Shown here piece by piece: positions 15,421 to 21,828 of a stretch of 23,117 nucleotides of DNA. Source of the DNA: Halococcaceae archaeon. GTDB lineage: Archaea; Halobacteriota; Halobacteria; Halobacteriales; Halalkalicoccaceae. Under the pieces are notes generated by a model. It worked only from the letters and a program-made list of their open reading frames with translations. It made no database searches and had not been told where the DNA came from. A program made the position numbers and the translations under genes. The DNA is taken from positions 1 to 23,117 of the forward strand of contig SKWB01000148.1 of assembly GCA_007129135.1 (NCBI GenBank), in the 5' to 3' direction. How positions within the stretch are numbered: position 1 is the first letter of the stretch; the number at the start of each line of letters is the position of its first letter.

Positions 15421-16563
15421 ATGGACGTCGCGATCGTCGGCGGGGGGATCGTCGGGCTGGCGAGCGCGTACGAACTCGCGGGACGGGGCCACGCCGTCAC
15501 CGTCCTCGAGAAGGGTTCGCTCGGGATGGGCTCCACCGCCCGGGCGGCGGGCGGGATCCGACAGCAGTTCTCGACCGAGGTGAACGTGAAGCTCTCGCTC
15601 GCGAGCCTTCCCACGTGGGAGACGTTCGAGGAGCGGTTCGGGGTCGACCTCGCGTTTCGCCGCCACGGCTACCTCTTCCTCGCGCGGGAGCCGGACACGG
15701 AACGGACCCTCCGCGAGAACGTCGCGATGCAGAACGCCCTCGGCGTCCCCTCGGAACTCCTCTCGCCCGAGGAGGCGCGCGAACACTGCCCCGGCCTGCG
15801 TGCCGACCGGTTCCGGTGCTGTTCGTACTGCGCGGAGGACGGTATCGCCGATCCGAACCTCGCGGTGCAGGGCTATGCGGGGGCCGTCCGCGAGGCGGGC
15901 GTCGAGGTCCGGACGAAGACCCCCGTCACGGAGCTGCTGGAAGAGGGCGGACACGTGACGGGACTCGTCGCGGGCGGCGACCGTGTGGAGGCCGATTCGG
16001 TGGTCCTCGCCGCGGGGGCGTGGACGCGGGAGCTCGCGACCGGTCTCGACATCGAGCTACCGATCGCGCCGAGACGCCGTTCGATCGCCGTCGTGGATCC
16101 CGAAATCTCGGTACCCGAAACCGATCCGCTGACCGCCGACCTGGACACCGGCGCGTACTTCATGCCCGAACGCGATGGCGTCGCGTTCGTCGGCGGCCAG
16201 ATCGGCGAGGACCGGGACGTCGATCCCGACGGCTACGGCGAGGGGATCGAGATGCTCTGGGCGGCCGAGGCCGTCGAACGGGCGGGCGACCTCGCGACCT
16301 ACTTCGGGCCGGACTCGCGGATCCGTCGGGGGTGGTCGGGACTCTACGCCGTCACGCCAGACAGCCACCCGGTCATCGAAGAGAGCCTGCCGGGACTGGT
16401 GGTGGCAGCCGGCTTCTCGGGACACGGCTTCATGCACGCGCCCGCCACTGGGAAGGTCGTCGCCGAACTCGTGAGCGACGGCGAGGCCTCTACGGTGGAT
16501 ATCGCGCCGCTCTCGAGCGACCGGTTCGGGGAGGAGGGACGAGTCGAACGGAACGTGGTCTGA
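15421..16563 (+). CDS. FAD-dependent oxidoreductase, DAO family
   Basis: A 380-residue flavoprotein. The N-terminus carries the dinucleotide loop VGGGIVGLASAYELA and VTVLEKG. A family segment, GGIRQQFSTEVNVKLS, follows at about 40-55. Near the C-terminus, GWSGLYAVTPDSHPVI and AAGFSGHGFMHAPATG are the FAD/substrate signatures of the glycine/D-amino-acid oxidase and sarcosine-oxidase-beta group. It should oxidise a C-N bond of an amino acid or N-methyl amino acid to an imine. No leader peptide or membrane segment is visible, so it is likely cytoplasmic. It is divergent from a putative imine reductase, which suggests linked substrates. It ends 13 bases from the convergent aminotransferase stop. 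The exact substrate is unknown. Confidence 0.9.
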   Translation: MDVAIVGGGIVGLASAYELAGRGHAVTVLEKGSLGMGSTARAAGGIRQQFSTEVNVKLSLASLPTWETFEERFGVDLAFRRHGYLFLAREPDTERTLRENVAMQNALGVPSELLSPEEAREHCPGLRADRFRCCSYCAEDGIADPNLAVQGYAGAVREAGVEVRTKTPVTELLEEGGHVTGLVAGGDRVEADSVVLAAGAWTRELATGLDIELPIAPRRRSIAVVDPEISVPETDPLTADLDTGAYFMPERDGVAFVGGQIGEDRDVDPDGYGEGIEMLWAAEAVERAGDLATYFGPDSRIRRGWSGLYAVTPDSHPVIEESLPGLVVAAGFSGHGFMHAPATGKVVAELVSDGEASTVDIAPLSSDRFGEEGRVERNVV

Positions 16564-16576
16564 CCCGAACGGCCGG

Positions 16577-17716
16577 TCAGCGCTCGTTCAGATACGCCTC
16601 GATCCGGTCGGCCGCCTCGCGCAGGCTCCGCATCCCGGTCGCGTAGGAGACCCGGAGGTGGCCGGCGCCGCCCTCGCCGAAGACCGATCCGGGCACGACC
16701 GCGACCCCCCGTTCCTCCAGCAACCCCTCGGCGAACGCCTCGTCGTCGCCCGGAACCTCCGGGAAGAGGTAGAACGCTCCCTTCGCCTCGAAGCAGGGCA
16801 GTCCCATCTCCGAGAACCGTGCGAGCATGTAGTTCCGCCGGCGGTCGAACGCGCTCACCATCTCCTCGACGTCGTCCTGGCAGTCCCGGAGGGCGGCGAG
16901 CGCGGCGTGCTGGGCCGTCGTCGGCGCCGAGAGCATGGAGTACTGGTGGATCCGGTTCATCGCGGCGATCCCACTCGCCGGCCCGAGCGCGTAGCCGAGC
17001 CTGAGCCCGGTCATCGCGTACGCCTTCGAGAAGCCGTTGAAGACGATCGTCCGCTCGCGCATCCCCTCACGGGCCGCGATCGAGGCGTGCTCGCCCTCGT
17101 AGGTCAGGTCGGCGTAGATCTCGTCCGAGAGCACCAACAGGTCGTGCTCGCGGGCGAACCGGGCGACCTCCTCGATCTCCGATTCACTCATCACCGCCCC
17201 GGTGGGGTTGTTCGGGTAACAGAGCATCAGCACGCTGGCCTCCGCTGCACCGGCCTCCTCCAGCGCGTCGTAGGTGAGCACGAACGCCTCCGCCTCGCGC
17301 GTCGGCACGGGGAGCACCTCGCCCCCCGCGAAGACCACCCCCGGCTCGTAGGAGATGTACGCCGGCTGGGCAACGGCCACCAGATCGCCCGGATCAACGA
17401 ACGCCCGGAGGGCGACGTCGACCGCCTCGCTCACGCCGGTGGTCACCAGCACCTCCTCGTCCGGGTCGTAGGAGAAGCCGTAGCGGGTGACGTGGTCTGC
17501 GATCTCCTCGCGAAGCTCCTTCAGTCCCCGGTTCGCGGTGTAGGAGGTCTTTCCGGCCTCGAGGCTCGCGATGGCCGCCTCTCGGGCGGCCCACGGCGCG
17601 GCGAAGTCGGGTTCGCCCACGCCGAGCGAGATGACGTCCTCTCGCTCCTCGGCGAGTTCGAAGAACTTGCGAATGCCGGATGGTCCCACTCGATCGACGC
17701 GCTCGGCCCGCCTCAT
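16577..17716 (-). CDS. Pyridoxal-phosphate class I/II aminotransferase
   Basis: A 379-residue fold-type I aminotransferase. The PLP lysine is K231 in GFSKAYAMTGLRLGY. YPNNPTG (about 167-173), SDEIYADL (about 197-204) and the C-terminal HLRVSYA with the carboxylate-binding arginine are all in their usual places. It should transfer an amino group between an amino acid and a 2-oxo acid. The opening residues (GVGEPDF) fit the archaeal aspartate/alanine/aromatic group, but the donor cannot be fixed from sequence. The ATG at 17716 overlaps the stop of the upstream Lrp gene in ATGA, so regulator and enzyme are made from one message. The frame is open far upstream of 17716, but that part is Arg-rich and is an antisense reading of other sequence. 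Confidence 0.93.
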   Translation of the reverse strand: MRRAERVDRVGPSGIRKFFELAEEREDVISLGVGEPDFAAPWAAREAAIASLEAGKTSYTANRGLKELREEIADHVTRYGFSYDPDEEVLVTTGVSEAVDVALRAFVDPGDLVAVAQPAYISYEPGVVFAGGEVLPVPTREAEAFVLTYDALEEAGAAEASVLMLCYPNNPTGAVMSESEIEEVARFAREHDLLVLSDEIYADLTYEGEHASIAAREGMRERTIVFNGFSKAYAMTGLRLGYALGPASGIAAMNRIHQYSMLSAPTTAQHAALAALRDCQDDVEEMVSAFDRRRNYMLARFSEMGLPCFEAKGAFYLFPEVPGDDEAFAEGLLEERGVAVVPGSVFGEGGAGHLRVSYATGMRSLREAADRIEAYLNER

Positions 17717-18201
17717 GGCGAGACGGAGAGCCGGTCGTCGTCGTGGCCGTCGCGTAACTCGATCCCCCGCTCCTTGTAGGTGTCCATCACGAAGTGGGTG
17801 ACCGTCTGTGTCACCTCGGGCACCGGCGCGACCTTCTCGGAGACGAACCGGGAGATCTCCCGGACGGTGTCGGCCTCGACGAGCATCAGGAAGTCGAAGT
17901 CGCCGCTCACGAGCCGGAGGTCGGTGACCTGCGGGAAGCGTGCGATCCGCATCGCGATCTCCTCGTAGCCGGTCTCGCGGTCGAGCGTCACGTTCAGCTC
18001 GACCGCCGCCAACGCCCGCTCCTCGTCGGTCTTCTCCCAGTTCACGATCGCCTGGTACCCACAGACCACTCCCTCGTCCTCGAGCGCGGCGATCCCGTCC
18101 GCCACCGCCTCCTCGCTCATCCCGAGCTGTCGGGCGAGGTCCGCTGTACCTGTCCGGGCGTTCTCGCGGAGCGCTTCGAGTAGCTCGCGGCTCGCGTCCA
18201 T
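17713..18201 (-). CDS. Lrp/AsnC family transcriptional regulator
   Basis: A 162-residue regulator. An N-terminal AsnC-type helix-turn-helix (TADLARQLGMSEEAVADGIAALEDEGVV) is followed by a C-terminal RAM ligand-binding domain (LVSGDFDFLMLVEADTVREISRFV) and the segment VTQTVTHFVMD. Members bind amino acids in the RAM domain and control amino-acid metabolism or their own operon. The ATG at 18201 (MDASRE) is preferred over a GTG three codons upstream because the TATA-like CTTAAC lies 24-29 bases before it. It is cotranscribed with the aminotransferase through a 4-base overlap, so local control of that enzyme is the simplest role. Confidence 0.93.
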   Translation of the reverse strand: MDASRELLEALRENARTGTADLARQLGMSEEAVADGIAALEDEGVVCGYQAIVNWEKTDEERALAAVELNVTLDRETGYEEIAMRIARFPQVTDLRLVSGDFDFLMLVEADTVREISRFVSEKVAPVPEVTQTVTHFVMDTYKERGIELRDGHDDDRLSVSP

Positions 18202-18224
18202 ACCCCCCACTCCGTCGAGAGGCA

Positions 18225-18230
18225 GTTAAG
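18225..18230 (-). promoter_or_regulatory. TATA-like element of the lrp/aminotransferase operon
   Basis: The minus strand reads CTTAAC, 24-29 bases before the ATG at 18201. This fits a leaderless transcript. Confidence 0.55.
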
Positions 18231-18584
18231 TGTTGGAGAACGCTCGGGCCTCGTCGACGAACCGGCTCGCGGGCCGTGTCGCTACGCTCGCTCGTGCCAC
18301 CGACCGCATCGGCATCGTCACTGGGGTCGCTGGGACGGCTCTCGACCGGCCGACGACGGGTCGAGCGGAACGGCCCTCGTCTCGGGCGAAGGGGGTGGAG
18401 TGCCTCTTTCGAGGGGTCGCTCTGGACGGCGGTCCCTGTATCGGACGCTCTGACAATAAATCCATCCAAACGGAGTAGGGGTTTACGGCGACCGGACGGG
18501 AAAAGCGCGGAGCTGGAAGCAGGAGCACGGTGGCACTCCGCACGTGTCACTCGTTCGCACTCCGGAATAGGTTTTCTGGGCGGA
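18231..18584. other. Gene-free stretch between the lrp promoter and the enolase-type gene
   Basis: About 354 bases without a convincing gene. Open frames of 82 residues on the plus strand and 105 on the minus strand exist, but both are rich in Arg, Ser and Pro and lack the acidic bias of real proteins here. The span holds a relative of the REP-like element (18264-18282), an AT-rich patch ACAATAAATCC (18451-18461), and a short direct repeat GCACTCCG at 18533-18540 and 18557-18564. It could be degenerated sequence or a 3' untranslated region of the enolase-type gene; I see no clear terminator. Confidence 0.4.
18264..18282 (-). repeat. REP-like element upstream of lrp
   Basis: The minus strand reads GCGACACGGCCCGCGAGCC, which matches 9855-9875 apart from a two-base gap. 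As at purL, it lies upstream of a promoter in the same orientation relative to the gene, about 34 bases before the lrp TATA element. The left hairpin arm is degenerate here. Confidence 0.4.
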
Positions 18585-19763
18585 TCAGCGCTCGCCGTAG
18601 CTGTGCGAGACGACCGTGTTCGCCTCGATGAACTCCCAGTCGTAGGTGACGCCCAGCCCCGGACCGTCGGGCACCGGGACCGTCCCCTCCGAGTCGATCG
18701 CATCGAGCTGGTCCGAGTAGCCACACTCGTAGACCGGCGGCTGGGTGTTCTCGCAGTTCGGGTGGACGAGCGCGAGTTCGTAGTAGTTGGCGTTCCGCGT
18801 CGCGGCGATACAGTGGCGCTGGGCGGGGCCGGGGGCGTGGAACTCGACGTCGAGGCCGAGACCCTCCGCGATCCGCGCGCGCTTCATCGCGCCGGTGATG
18901 CCGCCGTCGTACTCCGGGTCCGCACGCGCGAAGTCGGTCGCCCCGTTCGCGAGGAAGTCCGTGTAGGGTTCGAGCCCCCTGACGTGTTCGGTGAGCAGCA
19001 AGGGGGTCTCGAGCAGCTCTCGAAGCTTCCCGTGGGCGTGTTGACTGATCCCGCCGTCCCTGTAGGGGTCCTCGTACCAGAAGTAGCCCTGTTCGTCGCA
19101 CTCCCGTCCGACGGCGAGCGCGTCGGCGAAGGTCTCGTACTCGCAGGCCGGATCGCACATCAGGTCCATCTCCTCTCCGACGCGCTCGCCGACCGCTCTC
19201 ACCGTCTCGACCTCGCGGTCGATATCGCGGGCGTCGTCGCCGCCACCCCAGCCGTGGATCTTGAAGCCGGGATAGCCCATCTCGAGACACTCCTCCGCGA
19301 AATCCGCGAACGCCTCCGGTGAGTCGAGGCCGCCGTTGTCGTCCGCGTGGTACGTCGAGGCATAGGTCGGCAGGTCGCTCCGATAGCTCCCCAAGAGCTC
19401 GTGGATCGGGGCGTCGTAGTGCTTGCCCGCGACGTCCCAGAGCGCGATATCGAGCGGTCCGATGCCCATCCGGTCGTACTTCCGGAGCGCGCGTTTGATC
19501 TCGCTCCAGTGGCGCTCGCGCGCGAACGGGTCCCGTCCCACCAGGTATTTCGCGTACTTCCTGATCTGGTCGGGTGCCGTGGAGGTCGCGAGGACGTACT
19601 CCCCCGTCACGCCGAGGTCGGTACGAACCCGGATCGCGAGCTGTGAGGTTTCGAGCGTGGCGCCCGGCTCGTAGACGAGGTTGAAGCCCAGTCCGTCGGT
19701 GCCGACGTCCTCCAGTTCGTAGGCGAACTCGGTCAGTTCGATGCCGGTGATCGAAGGCGACAT
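18585..19763 (-). CDS. Mandelate racemase/muconate-lactonizing-type enzyme (enolase superfamily)
   Basis: A 392-residue enzyme of the mandelate-racemase-like group. Metal ligands are placed at D204 (MCDPACE), E231 (WYEDPY) and E259 (LLTEHVRG). The acid/base residues appear as K168-x-H170 (FKIHGW) and H309 (EFHAPGPAQ). The superfamily removes a proton next to a carboxylate; many members of this group dehydrate sugar acids. The K-x-H pair in place of K-x-K argues against mandelate racemase itself. GPLDIALWDVAGK at 102-114 is the usual core motif. The start at 19763 is supported by GTTTATTAG 22-30 bases upstream. It is divergent from the thioredoxin-like gene. The substrate is unknown, and a sugar-acid dehydratase is the best guess. 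Confidence 0.9.
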   Translation of the reverse strand: MSPSITGIELTEFAYELEDVGTDGLGFNLVYEPGATLETSQLAIRVRTDLGVTGEYVLATSTAPDQIRKYAKYLVGRDPFARERHWSEIKRALRKYDRMGIGPLDIALWDVAGKHYDAPIHELLGSYRSDLPTYASTYHADDNGGLDSPEAFADFAEECLEMGYPGFKIHGWGGGDDARDIDREVETVRAVGERVGEEMDLMCDPACEYETFADALAVGRECDEQGYFWYEDPYRDGGISQHAHGKLRELLETPLLLTEHVRGLEPYTDFLANGATDFARADPEYDGGITGAMKRARIAEGLGLDVEFHAPGPAQRHCIAATRNANYYELALVHPNCENTQPPVYECGYSDQLDAIDSEGTVPVPDGPGLGVTYDWEFIEANTVVSHSYGER

Positions 19764-19784
19764 ACCGACACCGCGAGGCCCGAG

Positions 19785-19793
19785 CTAATAAAC
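19785..19793 (-). promoter_or_regulatory. TATA-like element of the enolase-type gene
   Basis: The minus strand reads GTTTATTAG, a strong AT-rich element 22-30 bases before the ATG at 19763. The divergent thioredoxin-like gene has a weaker CGTTTTG at 19814-19820, about 25 bases before its ATG. Confidence 0.6.
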
Positions 19794-19844
19794 TCCGGTT
19801 CGGGCGGCCGAACCGTTTTGACTCCACCGTCCGTACGGCCGACC

Positions 19845-20459
19845 ATGGCACTGGTGGACTCCGAGAGCGAACTGGACCACGGCGACGTCGCCCCGGACTT
19901 CGAGCTTCCGGGGACCGACGGCGAGACGTACACGGTAGAATCGTTCGCGGACGAGGAGGCGCTTCTGGTGGTGTTCACCTGCAACCACTGTCCGTACGCG
20001 AAGGCGAAGTTCGAGACGCTCAACGATCTGGCTACCGACTACGACGAGGTAGCGGTCGTCGGGATCAATCCCAACAGTACGGAGATCAAACCCGAGGACT
20101 CCTTCGAGCGGATGGTCGAACTCGTCGACGACGGAACGATCGCCTACGACGCCTACCTCAGGGACGAGTCACAGGCGGTCGCGGCGGCCTACGGCGCGGA
20201 GTGTACGCCCGATCCGTTCCTGTTCGCGAGAGAGGACGGCGAGGAGCGTGGCTCCTCGGACGAGTCGAGCGGGGGACGCCCGCGAGACGGGGAGTTCAGG
20301 CTGGTCTACCACGGCCGGCTCGACGACGCGATGAATCCGGAGGACGAACCCACCGAGCACACCATGCGCCAGGCGATCGAGAGCGTGCTCGCGGGCGAAC
20401 CCGTGGAGATCGAGGAGGTCCCCTCGCGGGGCTGTTCGATCAAGTGGGACGAGGACTGA
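19845..20459 (+). CDS. Thioredoxin-fold / AhpC-TSA-like redox protein
   Basis: A 204-residue protein with the peroxiredoxin-like opening DVAPDFELPGTDG and a redox motif C46-N-H-C49 in VVFTCNHCPYAKAKF, where classic peroxiredoxins have a single cysteine. The segment CTPDPFLF holds the expected cis-proline region and a third cysteine (C120). The tail EVPSRGCSIKW adds C197, a hallmark of this thioredoxin-family subgroup. It is likely cytoplasmic, with no signal peptide. The ATG at 19845 is preferred over a TTG at 19818, which lies in the promoter. Residues ~131-150 (EDGEERGSSDESSGGRPRDG) look like an inserted stretch encoded by two DNA hairpins. A thiol-disulfide or peroxide-reducing role is inferred from the fold only. 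Confidence 0.87.
   Translation: MALVDSESELDHGDVAPDFELPGTDGETYTVESFADEEALLVVFTCNHCPYAKAKFETLNDLATDYDEVAVVGINPNSTEIKPEDSFERMVELVDDGTIAYDAYLRDESQAVAAAYGAECTPDPFLFAREDGEERGSSDESSGGRPRDGEFRLVYHGRLDDAMNPEDEPTEHTMRQAIESVLAGEPVEIEEVPSRGCSIKWDED
20241..20283 (+). repeat. Two hairpins inside the thioredoxin-like gene (REP-like insert)
   Basis: GAGGAGC-GTG-GCTCCTC (20241-20257) is a perfect 7-base stem. GCGGG-GGACG-CCCGC (20269-20283) is a 5-base stem followed by GAG. Together they encode the Gly/Ser/Arg-rich stretch that breaks the conserved region between FLFARE and FRLVYHG. The second hairpin resembles those at 9851 and 10100. Confidence 0.5.
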
Positions 20460-20563
20460 GAGCGCGTTCTCTCGATACGGTTCGGACCCGGCCCGGTCCG
20501 AGGGTTCGGTCCGTTCGTCAGCGAACGGGGCCGCAGGGGCGCGCCGACCGGGCGCGGCCAACA

Positions 20564-20570
20564 CTTACTA
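20564..20570 (+). promoter_or_regulatory. TATA-like element of the 47-residue gene
   Basis: CTTACTA lies 24-30 bases before the ATG at 20594, which supports that start and an independent leaderless transcript. Confidence 0.5.
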
Positions 20571-20593
20571 CGCGTGGCCGCGAACCGCTCGCC

Positions 20594-20737
20594 ATGGCTC
20601 AGGTCGAACTCTCGGAGGAGACGGTCGAGCGACTCGACGCGCTCAGGGAAGAAGAGGAGTCCTACGACGAACTCGTGACCGAACTGGTCAACATCTACGA
20701 GGCGAGCGAGCTGACGCTCTTTCACTCCGGCGGCTGA
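20594..20737 (+). CDS. Small conserved haloarchaeal protein, antitoxin-like (47 residues)
   Basis: A 47-residue acidic protein, MAQVELSEETVERLDALR, then EEEESYDELVTELVNIYEASELTLFHSGG. The short beta strand followed by two helices resembles the ribbon-helix-helix proteins and VapB-like antitoxins that halophilic archaea carry in many copies (DUF7557-like, from memory). No toxin gene lies beside it, so a toxin-antitoxin role is not supported; a small DNA-binding or housekeeping role is equally possible. The frame is open far upstream, but the upstream part is an Arg-rich reading of the thioredoxin-like gene in another frame. The TATA-like CTTACTA fixes the start. It overlaps the convergent DUF5799 gene by 16 bases. 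Confidence 0.8.
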   Translation: MAQVELSEETVERLDALREEEESYDELVTELVNIYEASELTLFHSGG

Positions 20738-21189
20738 TCGCCCTCCTCGGCGGCCAGTTCACAGATCCGCACCCAGCGCCCACCCTCCTCCAGCCGTGTC
20801 TGGAGCGCCGCCGCGTAGCCGTCGAGCAGCGCCTCGGCCTCCGCGAGCCGCTCGTCGTCCGCCCCGTCGCTCCCGCCGAGACCGAGCGCACCCTTGATCG
20901 ATGAGAGCAGTCCGCCGCCACTGTTCTCACCCGGGGCGGCCGCCCCGCCCGCCGCCATCTGCTGTTCGATCCGATCGAGTTCGGGCATGATCTGTGGCAC
21001 CTTGCTCGCGTCGGCCACGAGTTCGGCCGCCGCGGGCATCTCCGGCTCCTCGATCTCGAACTCCGCGGCGGTCATGATCAGCCCCCACTGCTGTGAGGAG
21101 AAACTCGACTGCCCTACCCGCTCTGCGTACTCGCGGTCGGTCGTCATCCGCTCGCCGACGACCCGGTCCATCCACTGTGGTCTGCTCAT
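20722..21189 (-). CDS. DUF5799 family haloarchaeal protein
   Basis: A 155-residue protein. The N-terminal half, with WMDRVVGERMTTDREYAERV and SSFSSQQWGLIMTAAEFEIE, is the pattern I recall for the haloarchaeal DUF5799 family. A segment of predicted helix (ASKVPQIMPELDRIEQQMAAGG) is followed by a Gly/Ala/Ser-rich linker (GENSGGGLLSSIKGALGLGG) and a final helix (LAEAEALLDGYAAALQTRLEE). No catalytic motif, signal peptide or membrane segment is seen, and the function is unknown. A TATA-like CTTTTTA lies 22-28 bases before the ATG. The end overlaps the 47-residue gene by 16 bases tail-to-tail. Confidence 0.85.
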   Translation of the reverse strand: MSRPQWMDRVVGERMTTDREYAERVGQSSFSSQQWGLIMTAAEFEIEEPEMPAAAELVADASKVPQIMPELDRIEQQMAAGGAAAPGENSGGGLLSSIKGALGLGGSDGADDERLAEAEALLDGYAAALQTRLEEGGRWVRICELAAEEGDQPPE

Positions 21190-21210
21190 ACCCTCCCTCC
21201 GTGCTCCGAG

Positions 21211-21217
21211 TAAAAAG
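21211..21217 (-). promoter_or_regulatory. TATA-like element of the DUF5799 gene
   Basis: The minus strand reads CTTTTTA, 22-28 bases before the ATG at 21189. It lies in the 40-base gap after the OsmC stop, so DUF5799 can be transcribed separately from OsmC although both point the same way. Confidence 0.55.
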
Positions 21218-21229
21218 TCGCTCGCGTCC

Positions 21230-21625
21230 TCAGAACGCGTTGCCCTCGAACGACGTCTCCGCGTGGAGGCTCTCTTTGAGCGCGTCGTGGACCTTACAGA
21301 GTTCGAACGCCCGCTCGATGACCTTCTGGCCGGTCTCGTCGTCGACGTCGCCCTCGACGCGGATTTCGAAGTGGACCGATTCGAGTTTGTCGTCGTCGTT
21401 GAGTTCGCCCGTCGACTCGATCTCGATCCGACCGAGGTCGTCGGCGTCGCGCTGTCGAGCGCCGACGCGCAGCGCCGGGACGTAACAGGAGGCGTAGGCG
21501 GCGAGCAGGCTCTCGAGCGTGTCGGGGCCCTCCTCGCCGTTCGGGTCGACCGTCGTCTCGAACTCGCCCATCTCGTTCGACGAACTGAACCCCTCCTCGG
21601 AGATCGTGGTTACCTGTTTCGACAT
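21230..21625 (-). CDS. OsmC family protein
   Basis: A 131-residue protein of the OsmC/Ohr fold. The two conserved cysteines are C47 in AAYASCYVPALR and C110 in FELCKVHDALK, on the two central helices where the family places its peroxidatic and resolving cysteines. Characterised members reduce organic hydroperoxides with thiol donors; many relatives have unknown substrates. The segment GPDTLESLLAAYASC is the usual lead-in to the first cysteine. A TATA-like GTTTAC lies about 28 bases before the ATG at 21625. The thioredoxin-like protein in the same region could supply electrons, which is inference. Confidence 0.92.
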   Translation of the reverse strand: MSKQVTTISEEGFSSSNEMGEFETTVDPNGEEGPDTLESLLAAYASCYVPALRVGARQRDADDLGRIEIESTGELNDDDKLESVHFEIRVEGDVDDETGQKVIERAFELCKVHDALKESLHAETSFEGNAF

Positions 21626-21652
21626 GCACTCGGGAGCACGGGTGCCACCGGG

Positions 21653-21658
21653 GTAAAC
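21653..21658 (-). promoter_or_regulatory. TATA-like element of the osmC-family gene
   Basis: The minus strand reads GTTTAC, 28 bases before the ATG at 21625, in line with the leaderless pattern. Confidence 0.5.
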
Positions 21659-21828
21659 GTTGTTCTCTCGGCCGAACCGGTCCGGCTCAGGAGGGGTTCG
21701 CGGGGCCGGTGGGGAGAGACGGCGCTCTCATAGGGATCGCCGTAGAAGCTCACAGTTCCTCGACCCGGATCGAATGGCACCGGTGAACGTGTCTGCCCGA
21801 GAGATCCGGTTGGCTACGACGATCCCCC

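Noticed and set aside
18226..18543. Possible small genes of 105 (minus) and 82 (plus) residues in the gene-free stretch
   Set aside because: Their composition is Arg/Ser/Pro-rich and not acidic, there are no recognisable motifs, and one end overlaps the lrp promoter.
17717..18724. Upstream extension of the aminotransferase frame giving a 715-residue protein
   Set aside because: The added part is an Arg-rich reading through the Lrp gene in another frame. The family N-terminus starts at 17716.
20594..21189. Toxin-antitoxin pair made of the 47-residue protein and DUF5799
   Set aside because: The two genes are convergent, each has its own promoter, and DUF5799 shows no nuclease or PIN motif. 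Toxin-antitoxin genes normally form one operon.
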